The position numbers and the translations under genes are program-made. A stretch of 64,000 nt of DNA, taken from assembly GCA_039000515.1 (NCBI GenBank), contig JBCFYV010011164.1, positions 37,651,234-37,715,233 on the forward strand. The letters run 5' to 3'. The notes beneath the pieces are model-generated. The model did no database searches. It saw nothing but the letters and a program-made list of their open reading frames with translations, and was not told where the DNA came from. Origin of the DNA: Timema cristinae (lineage: Eukaryota; Arthropoda; Insecta; Phasmatodea; Timematidae). This document shows, in pieces, positions 33,980-46,100 of the stretch. Within the stretch, counting starts at the first letter, position 1. Each line of letters starts with the position of its first letter.

Positions 33980-36960
33980 CTAGGACCGTTGACTTCTTCG
34001 AGTAGGAGTGAATAAATTGGGAGAAGAACTATCAAGATGAGTTACTTCGATTGCCACTTCTATAGGCGTTGGATGAACTGGTAGAATTGACTCTCTTCTT
34101 GGAGATAATGAGCTGCTATTTGCCAACTTATCTTACTCTTGCTGAACTCGAGGACCATTTTCATCAAGATTCTGGAGAGACTTTAGATTCCTTCTATATA
34201 TTCCGTCCTCTATTAGGATTATATACGACCGTGATGTATCATGTTTCTTCACGATAGTACCTTCCTAGTTCCGGTCGATGATATAGACTTTTGTTCCAGG
34301 GTTCAAATTTGTAAGAGGCCTAACACCATGGTGACTATCATAGTTTTCTTGTTGTTTCGACAGTCCGTGCTCTTCTCTGTGGAACAGCTGGTCTAAATTA
34401 ACCGATTAGGGAACGAAGTTACTGGGCAATGTTGGTATAAATCCCCTAAGTTTTCTCTCCATCAAGAGCTCAGAAGGGCTATAGTCCGATTCTAGAGGTT
34501 TGTAGTACAGCAAAATTAAGGTCCTGTCTGGGTCCTCGCTCTTTTCAATATGATTTTTAAAATTCTTTACTTCATACTATATGAAGCCGTTCTGTTAGTA
34601 CCTCGGGCTAGATGTAACAAGTTCAAAATTATAATCTTTGACAAATTGGAAAATTTTTCATTTATTATATTGTTATGGATCCATTGTGAGTCACAATCAG
34701 CTGTAATAATTTCATGTACTCCATGCCTGGCTAGAATAGATTTAAGATGATTTATGACATAACTAGTAGTAAGGCACTTCAGCAGAGCCATTTCTGGATA
34801 TCTGGAGTAGTAGTCAGCAACAAGGAAATATCAGTTACCTTTCAACTTCAAAATAGCCATGCCAATTGTTTGCCAAGGCTGCTCAGGAAACATAGAAGGT
34901 ATTAAAGGTTCTGATCAATTTATCCTAAATTTGGCATACTTGGCACAATTATCAACAAGATCTTTCAGTTGTGTGTGTGGACATTCTTGGACACCAAACG
35001 CTTTGTTTAACAAATGCTCTACATTTTGTAATCCCCTGATGACCTTCATTTAGCTTATTTAATATTTCCTCCTGCATGCAACTATGAATTATTAGTCTAT
35101 TACAGGTACCTCTTAGTAGAATGCCATTTTGTATAGATAACTCGTTTCGATGTTGCCAATATGGTAAGCACATGTGTTAGGTATTGGTGACTTATAGAGG
35201 CCATCGGTCTTGAAAGAACTGCATACTAGTCTTATCATTGTGTAGATTCTAAACAATTTCTGCCAGCTTAGAATCATACGCAGTTCGACCACGGACAACC
35301 TCTTGAACATAGGTAATCACTTATTCTTCAGCTTGTTTATTTTCCTCAATAAGTAGTGGCTGCTGATTTTGGGAAATAGCATCAGCAATTAGTAGATTTT
35401 TACCAGCTACATGAACAATCTCAAACGAATACTTCATCAATCGAAGTATAATTCTTTGTATCCTTTGGGTTATAGACTCTAGATCGTTGGTGGTGATCAT
35501 AAGATCAGTATCTATTGTTATATGAATGCCTGTAATGAAATCAGAAAAGCGTTCACCTGCCCAAGCGAGAGCCGCTCCTTCCTTCTCAATTTGTGCTCAC
35601 TTTCTCTCAGCTTCACTGAGAGTTCGAGAAGCTTAACCAACAGGTTTTAGAGATCCATCATCTTGGCTTTGTATTAAAACTGCACCAAGGATAATGCATA
35701 AGCTGACAAATTGTGTCATTAATGCACTTATATAAAGCAAGACTAGGTGGCTTTGCTATGGCTAACTTTATGTTTTCAAATGAGCCTGTGAACAATCCCA
35801 TAATCACTCGACGTTTTAGCTTAGTTACATTAGTGGGAGTTTTCAGTTTGAAAATATAATCTACTTTCTTTGGGTCCATAGAAACACCCTTCGCAGATAT
35901 GATATGGAAGTTTGTCGAAACGAACACTTTTCCTCATTTAGAGTCCAACCTGCTTCTTGGAGTCTAGAAAGGACCTTATAAAGCCGTGAGTAATGTTCCT
36001 CAATAGTTGTCTCATTCTATATTATTGTCAAAATGGCAGACAACTCCCTTCAATCCTTCTAAATGCGAACTTACCTTAATATGGAAAACCTCCAGAGCAA
36101 GTGATAGTTCAAAAGAAAACCGACTAAACCGATACCTTCCATACGGTGTGATGAATGTGGTTAGATCTTTTGAAGAATATGTGAGGGGAACCTGCCATAA
36201 TCCTGAGTTGGCATCTAGTTTTGAGAATACCTTAGCCCCTTCTGATTTACCTAGAGAACAATCAACTGTCAGCATAGGGAAAAGCTCTTTTTATACATGT
36301 TGATTTAATTTAGTCAGGTTAACACACGACCTTGAGGATCCATTGACTTTTAAAACTATAACCACGGGAGCACATCAATCTGATGGATTGTCGACTTTTT
36401 CAATGACTTTATTACGAACCATCTTATCCAATTATTTGTTAAGAACCTTCTTTAAGGGTAAAGGAACGCGTCGGGGAACACTAATAGCATGTGGTACATA
36501 CCCCTCCCCCCACGTCCCGTCTCTTAGTCTTATGTGGTATGTCTCTTGAATTTATCCTTGTCCCGTAAAAAGCTTAGGGAACACAGTTTTGGGAACAAAA
36601 TTAGCTTTTCCTACCCTAGAAAGTCTTTATAAGGCCTAATTTCTCACTAGTATGATGGCTTAGAAGAATTCCATCTGATCCTTGAACTACATAGAATGTT
36701 TCAACAATCTTTTTGTTTTGGTATTGGAGTTACCCTTTAATCTTAACAACAGCTTTGAGCTGACCACCTCCTGGACTGGTTAGGATTTTATTTGATGCCA
36801 AAAGCTTAATACATTGAAATGATTCCGAGTATGTACTTTTTCTACAATAATATTCACATCTGCGCCTGTTTCAATTTTAGCAGAAAAGTCTTTTCCACAG
36901 AGGTTAGTGCTTACCAACCATATATCATCACATAATTAGTTTTGTAGAGGCAAAGCCGAC
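33980..36960 (-). pseudogene. Degenerate pol of the old Ty3 element
   Basis: From high to low coordinates on the minus strand: a protease remnant with TGADVNIIV near 36860, reverse transcriptase pieces near 36010-36280 (FSKLDANSGLWQVPL, TFITPYGRYRF), an RT thumb/connection piece near 35660-35930, RNase H remnants near 35330-35650, an integrase H2C2-type finger region near 34960-35170 (NKLNEGHQGITKCRA), and an integrase core piece near 34570-34790 (ARHGVHEIITADCDSQ). Each is cut by frameshifts or stops. No coding potential is left. Confidence 0.8.
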
Positions 36961-36999
36961 AAATTAGCCATTTTCATTTTACTCGTCCTCCGTGTCAAC

Positions 37000-37810
37000 A
37001 GCATCAACTGATCGAAATCTACAACATTTTACATAATGCCCTTATATCGACACTGATGACAGGTAGCACTCTTAGCAGTACATTTGGTTCTAAGGTGTTC
37101 AGTATTACTTCCACACCAAAAACATGGTTTTCTAATTTGATTTTTATCTTCGTTAGAAAAAGTGTTTCTACTATAACCAAAAAATGTTCCTCTTTTTTTA
37201 GTTTCATTTGTAGCATTAACCTTGTCAGCTGCAACTTGACTAGCTGCGGTTAAAGTTTCCTGCTATTTTTTCACTTGCTTGGATTGTATATCAGAATTAA
37301 CAGCTGTTTCCAGAGTTAATTTGGCATCTAATTGTAGACAGTTTAAACGAGATATTTTTTTTATCTATAATACCAACTATGTCTCTATCGCTAATGGCTT
37401 CGTTATAAAAAGTGACAGGAAAGTTGCAGTCTTGGGTAACAGTATGAAGATCTGTAACATAATCGCTTACTGACTCGGACTCTTGATGGAATCTAGTATG
37501 GAACCGTGCTCGTTCAAAGATTATGTTTTTGGTAGGAATAAAATAGCTGTCAAACTTCTGAAGGACTGTATCAAAATTCTTTTGATCGGCTGATGATAGC
37601 ATGAACGATAGAAAATAGATTCAGCCTGAGGGCCCATCAAATAAATCAAAGAAGTTGCCTGATCTTCTTCTTCCTTATTTATCATACTTGAAGCACGTCT
37701 GAAATGCATAAAACGATCTTTCTATGATTTCCATTCCAATGCTGATTTGAAATCGAAACTGTCCGGGGCCGGTATTTGTTACACAGGAGCCAACCTTGGA
37801 ACTGTTCACC
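37000..37810 (-). pseudogene. Degenerate gag of the old Ty3 element
   Basis: Minus strand: ATSLIYLMGPQAESIF near 37650, KFDSYFIPTKNIIFERARF near 37500-37560, YVTDLHTVTQDCNFPV near 37440, then two zinc-knuckle-like cysteine clusters near 37020-37130. These match the Gag layout of Mag/K02A2.6-like elements. The upstream end is cut by the Harbinger insertion. Confidence 0.78.
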
Positions 37811-37813
37811 TTA

Positions 37814-38644
37814 AGGTGGGTATACATTAGTCGAGCTGAGCCTGTAATGTAGTATGTAATGTAATGCTCGTCAGTTTGTACGTGGAACGAGCACGACGCA
37901 AGCATCCTCTGAACCATTGGTGAAACGAGCACGCCACGATTAAGCAACATAATAATTATCTCAGTTCAATTCAGTATTTACGTAGTTGCACTATATTCCA
38001 ATTATTTAATTAGCTATCTTAACTCTTACTAAATGTCAGATGATGAAGAAACCTTAGCCTTTTAAATTGTGCAGTGGTGCTATGCTAATATGGCCAAACT
38101 ATTAAAAAAAAAGGCTTGGTGATGGTGACGTATAGTTATATAAAAAACGGGCTGGTTTGAAACTACTGAGAGTTCAAGTTCCAGCAAATTAGTGGACAGT
38201 GCATATACTTTACCAGGATGTCTCCTACAGACTTTTAGAATTTGCTGAATAAAATGGAGCCAAAAACTAATTATTTTTCGTTTGCAAACATCTTATGCTT
38301 GTCCTGCTAATGTGATGATATCCTTCCAGGCATCTTTTTTCAGAATCTTGTTATAATAGTTTTTATTTTTGCCTCCTTGGGGTCCCATAAAACACTATAG
38401 TTTTTACAAGATTCTATCAACTGACATACAGATTCTTCAGACAGTTCTCCATGCTTGCAAGCACGCAAAACACACGTCCAAACTAGACTGACAAATCCCT
38501 TTGTGTTCGTTGGAAAACCCGACAGCCGGCTGACGGATCACTGCGAATGGTTCGTATAGCGTGCTCACAGCGCCCTCGCAAGCCCGTCCCAATTAGGCTA
38601 ATCTATTACATTACAGGCTTGGCCTGGCTAATGTATACAGGGCT
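37814..38644. mobile_element. PIF/Harbinger element, internally decayed
   Basis: Ends AGGTGGGTATACATTAG and complement AGCCCTGTATACATTAG. The similarity continues through gcctgtaatgtag. TTA duplication at 37811-37813 and 38645-38647. Inside, near 38330-38460 the minus strand encodes a MADF-domain-like fragment (QLIESCKNYSVLWDPKEA, then DAWKDI). Near 38180-38260 the plus strand has a weak FxNLLNKMEP motif as at the start of Harbinger transposases. Two divergent genes (transposase and MADF/Myb-like protein) is the known layout of autonomous Harbingers; here most is deleted. Confidence 0.83.
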
Positions 38645-38671
38645 TTAGCTATAACTTAAATACTATATATT

Positions 38672-38728
38672 ATTACTATACTATTATACTATACTACTAT
38701 ACTACTATACTATACTATTATTATAAAT
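38672..38728. repeat. (ACTAT)n-like microsatellite
   Basis: Imperfect ACTAT/ACTACT repeats between the Harbinger copy and the 5' LTR. Confidence 0.75.
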
Positions 38729-38760
38729 ACTAAATATTTTACCCCTGCCAGTTGCCACCA

Positions 38761-39014
38761 TGTTATATTATGGTGAGAATAGTCAATTATATAATACCAA
38801 TGATACTGTATAACAGCTAAAAATATAACAATCCATCTCAGTGCAAGGCGAAGTATATTCTGTTAAAACGTGGTGCAGACATAAGACTTTATAAACAATA
38901 CATCAGCCATAGATAACAAGTACTTGGGGTAAAGTCTCTGACGCTCAACTTGGTCCTGGATAGAGTGTTTATACCCTCACATAGCCTCAAAGGTGGCAGA
39001 GCGCTATAATCACA
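38761..39014 (-). repeat. 5' LTR of the old Ty3 element
   Basis: 254 bp; TG at 38761 and CA at 39013-39014 in plus-strand view. Aligns to the split LTR at 32643-33944. Followed on the minus strand by the primer-binding site TGGTGGCAACTGGCAGG ending at 38760. Confidence 0.82.
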
Positions 39015-42000
39015 GTTTACATAAATAACTTAACCTCAGCGAAAATGTTCAGTTAAACATCAACACTTTCTGGTAAACTAAACTCCTAGATCAGGCCTCC
39101 TTTCCCCCCACATGTCCAGCATCAATGCCTATTAAAAAGTGCGTGGTTTTTGTTTCTAAACCGTTAGTTGTGTCCGCGCCAACCCTGTATATACATTAAT
39201 TGTTTAAGATGTCTTCAGCTATATAGGCACCATACGTTGATATATACTGCACTATTAGAGGTAGAAATTGCAACACAAATGTGAAGGCTATTGCTGAAAC
39301 ACAAAGATATATGTTGTTTATTATGTTCCACATATATTTAACTCTTGTTTTATTTTATTTTTATACAATGCATTATATTTAACGTGTAAGGATATGAAAT
39401 AAGAGTTGTTATATTGTAATATATTCAAATCATTATAAAACACAAATAAAAACATAATGTTTTACAATTTTATTTGTGAGTGTAAGTTCTGTCTTTCTAT
39501 CACGTTTCTTTATGTTTACTAACAGCTGTAAAATTTCAAAGCTTAATGATTTTGCCATTTCAGCTCTTCACGCTTTTTCCCTTAGCGTATCAACGGCTAA
39601 ACACATTGTTCACAATCACCCAATTAGTTCATACTACTTATTGATTTACAACCCTATTGTTGTTTTCATAGATAACTAGTTGTTATGGTTGCGTGAAGTG
39701 AATTTTTTTGTATATTATTTTGACAAAAATTAAATTAACTTTAGATCTATAATATTAATATAATATAATTTAATAATGGTTTGTTGGTTTTCTTCAATTA
39801 TTTGTTGTTATATTTGATTGTATTAATTTACTGAATAATTGGCAACGAGAAATGATTGGATTACATTAATGTATTAGATGCCTTAGTGCTGGCTTATTTA
39901 TTTTGTAATATTGTGCATAAAGATTTGTTTTAAGGTTTCACATAAAACGGGAAATAGATAGTTGACTTAAGCTTTGATAATCACTGAGCGCGCGCTGATT
40001 TTGATTATAACTAAATGTCAGATTGTCTTTGTGAGATAGGTATTTTAAAAATGGTCATTTAAAGAGGTGTTTAATTTGCTTAAAAATAACATAGTACCTA
40101 CAAAAGTGACCCCCAACGTAAAACTGCACAAGTTAAGCTGTATTATATTTAACTTATCAAAGCCTAACACATTTTTTACCCCCAATAATTTTATATTTAG
40201 GTTGGTTGAACAAAGGGAAAGAGAATAATTTTTTTATAGTGGTTAGAATTATCAACACTTTTTTTATAATTGTATTGCTTCTTTTTTACTTATGCTGCTA
40301 AATATAACTACATAAATTTAAAAAAAAAGCTATTTTTAACAAGAAAATGCTGGCCTATTGAGGTTAAATTTGATTTTCACTATCCATACAGAGTTTGGGA
40401 ACACTTGACATACGTAATTAATTAATGTTGAAAATAAATATTATGTTACATTAATAACTTTTAAGTCTTCTATTATTTAAATGTTTTATATATCCTTATG
40501 AAAGATAATTCATACACCGCAAAGGATTATGGGTCAATATTAAGATAAAAGATACAAGTTATTGTAAAAAAACGAAGAAAATAATTTTTAGATGCATTAC
40601 GGGTAGATATAAGGTACTGTTCCCTGTGAAAGTTTTACTAAAATGTACACAATAAAACACTCCATTTCCCAAAAAATATTATTTCCCTTCCTAAATATAA
40701 AAATATACAAGGAATTAGCGAAACCAAAAATAAATAATAGGTATATCTAATTGGTTGTCAATCAAGGATTAAAACAAATAATTCTAAAAATATGCAAATT
40801 AAACAGGAATTATTAGTAAAGGGAAATAGTTTTAAAACTACCCTCTACCCTGGACTCAAAAGGATGTGTAGCAGTAGACGGAATGGCTTTATTGTGCTTA
40901 TTGAATTAGTCACACACCTGTTCTTGTACAATGCAGCCAAACACAAGGCATTGATTGTACATGTTTTCATTAGTTGTTTCACAATGTTGAATATGCTATA
41001 TCTATAACACCCAACATGTTTTGTATCCAGTCAAGGTTGTGGAAACCCTGGACCTTCTTTAAATTGTAGTACAATTTGCTAGATATTTATAACCTTTAGT
41101 TCTTTTTACTATCAATTAATAAAAATACATTTGGCTGAGTTGGTTGATTTTTCACATATATTGTTGGGACCTACCAATGTATTTATTATATTTTATAAAA
41201 AAAATCACAGAATTAATTAAATATAAAAATAATATATTAATAATGTATTTTATCTAAGTTTCCTTCTGTTGAATATTAGGTTAAGTTTGTAAAACATTTG
41301 AGCTCAGAATGATTTTTTAAATATAATTTAACTACATAATTTTGACATATTTTCTTTCATTAGTTGCCTTCAGTTGTTTATTTCCACACTATGTTCTAGA
41401 AGCAACCTTTTACATAGCTGTTCAAACATTATTTTGTATGTAGGCCACTAATTTTTTCTTTTAATTAATAGTACAGGTTAACTTCTAATGCCTAAATCTT
41501 TTAGACTAGTTACGAGCAGAGCCAGCACAAGACCCTCTCTCCCCCAATAACAATATTTTAAGATTTGGTAGACTATACTTTGAAAAAGTCTTATGAGAAA
41601 TGAAAATTTTTGACCTTAATATTAGGCAGAAAAAAACTCATCAAGAAATCATTCTGTTCTCACCTAGCACTCATAATTATCTAACTGTCTGTCAAAAACA
41701 AAGTTATTGTCGCTACAGAACGTTTGAAAACCGGTATATCTTACATGATTTTAAAAGAATATTGTATAGGCCTATATGAATGTTAATTAAATGAATTAAA
41801 AATTTTCATTCTCAAACCTACCTTTAGCCCCCTTATAATATGATAGATTTTAACAAGTATTGTTTATTAAATATAATATATTATTTCACTGCACAAAAAA
41901 GTAATAGTATGAATCTAACAGATCAAACAAATTAATTTAACAACATAATAGAATCAAAACAGGTGAAAACTTTGCTAAAATTTCAGCTCAAAATGCAAGA

Positions 42001-42572
42001 TTAATCAGGGAAAACATATAATGACACCAAGTACAAGAGGATGAGTTTTTGCACGAGCTCTATTTAAACAAAGTTTTTCAATATTTGTTTTCAATATATG
42101 TTCAGCTTAAAATAAAAACTAATAGATCACATTACACCTCTTGACTTCAATGTAATATATTTACATAAACAGGTAAAAATTCAACTGAAAATGGTGAATT
42201 TCTTCAGAGAAAAAGGAAATTGACAACAAGTACATCAGAATAAGTTTTGATATGAGCACACAATATATGTCGGCAGAGAATGCCGGATAGTCTGATGGGG
42301 AAATGTGTATAGTTTCCATGATCAAACTTGCACTCTTTGTGTGCCTCTATATATAAGACACATTCTATGAGTTTTACATGAACAACAGGAGTGATATGAG
42401 GGATTAATATTAAATAATGGGAGTTGTTTAAAGAAATTAATTGTTTTTTATAATGAAATTCATATTTATTCTATTAATTTTTGTTCCAAATAAGGCAGCC
42501 TAGAGTCAGATAGCTATAAATCAAATTTGAAGCAATTTGCCCTAGAACACTGCCCCAATACTATATATCACT
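39015..42572. other. Intergenic, no gene seen
   Basis: 3.5 kb of AT-rich sequence without recognised repeats or coding exons on either strand. It could hide 5'-UTR exons or the promoter of the UBXN11-like gene. Confidence 0.6.
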
Positions 42573-42621
42573 CTTATCTTTTAGCATCATGTCTTACTAC
42601 CTGTTTAGGTTATGCACCTAC
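42573..42621 (-). mobile_element. SINE tail only, severely truncated insertion
   Basis: About 45 bp of the SINE-A/B tail (ttagcatcatgtcttactac, ctgtttaggttatgcac). Flanked by ATATCACT at 42565-42572 and 42622-42629. A second example of extreme 5' truncation. Confidence 0.6.
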
Positions 42622-43002
42622 ATATCACTTGAGGCTTCTTCAAGTCACACCACTAAACATTGTGTTTCCAGCTAAGAACAAGCATAGCATATAAGAAATT
42701 CAATGCTAATAAAACATAATCTGTTTTTTTTTTATAATTGATTGAGCTGTTACCTGAAGTGCTAGAGTTTGAACCACTAAGTGGTTCTAGGAAGTTTACA
42801 TGGCACCTATCTCAGGGACAAGGTGTCCTAGTCGTAACACTTGTAAAAGGGAAGGTGTGGGGGACAAAGTGTATTGGTAGAGATTTAAAGAAAGGTAAAA
42901 AGGGAATAAAATGAAGGAAAGCCCTATAAATTTAGCTTCTTAAGTTGTTGAATGTTAAATAATAATTTGCAGGCCAATACTTACTGTGTGTTTTGTTTCT
43001 AG

Positions 43003-43133
43003 AGTTTTTCTTCTTCAACTAACAACAACAATGAATAACAAGAATTGGTTATCAAATCTGTCCACCCAATTAATATGTGCTGGTCAAACAGTTCCCTGTT
43101 CAATGGTGCCAAGCACTTTACTCCCAGAACATG
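43003..43133 (+). CDS. UBXN11: UBXN11 exon with start codon
   Basis: Acceptor gtttctag at 43002, so at least one 5'-UTR exon lies upstream. ATG at 43031 (context caacaacaATGA) opens MNNKNWLSNLSTQ and ends ..STLLPEH; donor ATG|GTACTA at 43133/43134, phase 1. Confidence 0.75.
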
Positions 43134-46100
43134 GTACTAGTGCTGTTTTTATACTTATCTTTTTTTTATTTTATTTAAAAAAAAAATATTTGTAATGGTA
43201 CAGCTGGTATTATTTAGGGACCATGTTTTGTTTACCAAGTGCCTATGTATTTTATCATTATCGTTGTGAGGCATTTCATGACTATTAATGGGTAACAGAC
43301 AGTGAAGTCCAAACTTTCTGTAGGCGGTCTGATTTTAATGTATGCAAGTTCACGTTTGGAACACAGAGTGAGTGCGTGTTTGTTCATATCCAGACAACAT
43401 ACATGGAAATGTGTTGATGCTCTTGAAGAAATTGTGCAAGTTGGAACAACTACACGCCAGGACCAAGCGGAAATTGGGGAGATTAATGAAGAAAATCAAG
43501 GCCAAAAATAGGAAGATAGCTATACTTAAAGTTAAGGTAGGTTTAATAGGATTACTTTGCTCGTTATTAGGTATGTCTGATTTCTGTTTACAGTTTAGGA
43601 CAATATATTGACGTGTTTATTTGCAGAAGAAATCATATTCAAAGGTACAGGACCAAACCTAAAAGGAGCATTATTTTTATAAATCTTATAAATGGCTAAG
43701 AAGCTTATGGAAGAGTAATAGGATAAAATAAACATATTAAACTCCATATGACAGCACAAGACAACAACTCATTCATAATGCTACCACTGGGGAAACAGGG
43801 TAAAGGTTGCTTTTTATAGAAAATGTATCATTACTGCCCACAATTCTTTAACTTATGTTTCTTTATATTGAAATTCTTCATAAAGGAGTTAATACTTTAA
43901 ACACACTTCCTTGATATAGAAAACCAATAAACACTAAAGAGGTAAAATGAAAAAAGGTAAATAATTAGAGGATATAAAAGAGAAATAAAATCATAAATAA
44001 AGTAAAGCCTCTTATAAACAAAATAAAGAGGGCTGGATCCGTTTTGGATAAGAAAATTTATAGATATGAAATTAATACCCCTCTGAAGAGTTAAAAGGTT
44101 AAAAAGTAATTATAAATTACATAGCATATATAGTTACAGATAATTATTTTTTGTATATGCCTGTACATACAGTGTTTAAATAAATGGTTATTCACTATAG
44201 CAAAGTTAAATACAAAACAAAACTATATCATTTCTTCATAAAAAAAAAGTGTGAGATTTTCTCTTGACTCTTTTTTTCGATTTGTAATTTTGACAAATAT
44301 AGGTTTACTGAAGCTGAACCTTTATTTGGAAATTCAGCTACTGAAAAAAAAAAAATTGAAAAAAAAAAAATGTGGTTAGCCATAATGATATGTCTGGTTT
44401 TGAATATAAGAGGTCCGGATATGGAAGGTTTTACTGTAACACATTACAGCAAGCCTTCTACCGGTAGGTTTGAACGATATTAATCTGAATAATATTTTTA
44501 AATTAAAAATTAGTTTAGAATAAAGCAATGGTCACAATAAATATCAAGTGCACTAGCTAAATTTGTCACCTGATGTTGGCTGGGGTTGCCCTTAGGACAA
44601 AATACAAAACATTAAATTAAAAAAAACAACAAGATCTCTACCTCATGATTCCATTCATTTATCCATAATCACTTTTATCATACCAGAAAACTAAATGTAT
44701 CATAGCTAACCTAAAAGTCAAATCTGTACACTTAAGAGAAGAATCACCTTTTGAGCTGATATTTGACTAACAAATAATTAACTTATTATTTTCAGCTAAA
44801 TCAAGTCAATGTTGCAGTTTCAGAATTTTCTGAAAGCTCTACACAATACCATAATATAAATAAAAAGTGCAAGAAACTTGAAAAACAATTATTAGATATG
44901 AAGGTAAATGCTTACCTTTTTATTTATTTATTTTGTATTAATTTAGCGCTGTGTGAAGCTTCAAAACTTTGACTTGGCTTCAAGAATAAAAATCAACTTT
45001 AACTTAACTAAAAAAAATTTCTACTTCAACAATAAGAAGCTTCGGGAATAAAAGTATTGACAGCTAAAATTATTCTTTTATGTTCAACTATTACTAGAGG
45101 TATACCGATTCAGTAAAACCGATTACCGATTCTTTAAAATAATTGTTCATGTTATGATTATTTGCACCAATTAATCCCGATTATCAATTTTTTATTAACT
45201 ATTGGGAAATATGCTTAAGATAATAACAGTTAATGTAATTGATACAAAAAGATGGTATGCATGCAAAAAGATATTTTATGCATAGCTGACAAAAATTGGA
45301 ACTAGATTGTTGTTTTATCAACGGTATGAACTTAAATTTTTTATCTGGTTATGTAATCTTTGATAGTCCGCAACCCAGATGCAGTGTGTACACAGTTAAA
45401 TGTTTTTTCACGATTTTGATTTAAATTCTACTTTAAAAACCAATTACTTGACATAATAATCACAATCATGATTAATTGCTAATGCACTAATAATCCCTCA
45501 ATAACAATTCATCAGTATCCGCATCAGTACACTCCTAATTATTACCATTCTAAGATGTTGCAAATTAATAATCATATGCAAAAATCTGAAGTAATTGATT
45601 TGCATATTGTAATAATAACTTGATTTATCAGATAAGAACAAAAAATTGTGCCATATAACATTTTCTGAATTATTTTAATGCATAACATAAATGCATGCAT
45701 AATAAAATGAATCCCAATATTATATTTTTTCATGAATAAAGCTATTAACAAAAAAAATATTCAAACTTTGATTTGGCTTTGAGAATATTTCACAGTATAT
45801 TCGATTAGATTCATTTTGAATTGAACAAGTGAACTTTGCATATCACTATATTGTGCACTATGAGGATCAACATAATACATTCTTATGTTGGAGCCTCAGG
45901 GTAGTTATCATAACTTTAGGCTGATCATTGAACTTCCTTATGGCATACACATCTTTCAACAAATATTGCTGGTAGTTTCTACACCTATCATGATTGTAAC
46001 AAATATTGCTGGTAGTTTCTACACCTATCATGATTGTAACAAGTAGTGAGGTAGGGTTGGCGGGATTTATACACATATGTTCACATCACAAAAATTTACT

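Larger units (their letters stand above)
32643..39014 (-). mobile_element. Old Ty3/gypsy retrotransposon, Mag/K02A2.6-like, with nested insertions
   Basis: Two related LTRs (32643-33944, interrupted, and 38761-39014) bracket minus-strand gag and pol remnants in the order gag, zinc knuckles, protease, RT, RNase H, integrase. The primer-binding site begins TGGTGGCAACTGG directly inside the 5' LTR at 38760, and a purine tract agaggggcga abuts the 3' LTR at 33945. Stops and frameshifts break all frames. LTRs differ at many positions and by indels, so the insertion is old. Nested inside are a hAT element (32785-33839, itself holding a SINE-A) and a Harbinger element (37814-38644). Confidence 0.87.

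Noticed and set aside
43302..43511. Alternative reading of UBXN11 exon 2 from the acceptor before 43323
   Set aside because: That frame stops before the donor; the frame through acceptor 43393 matches the UBXN11 coiled coil and keeps phase.
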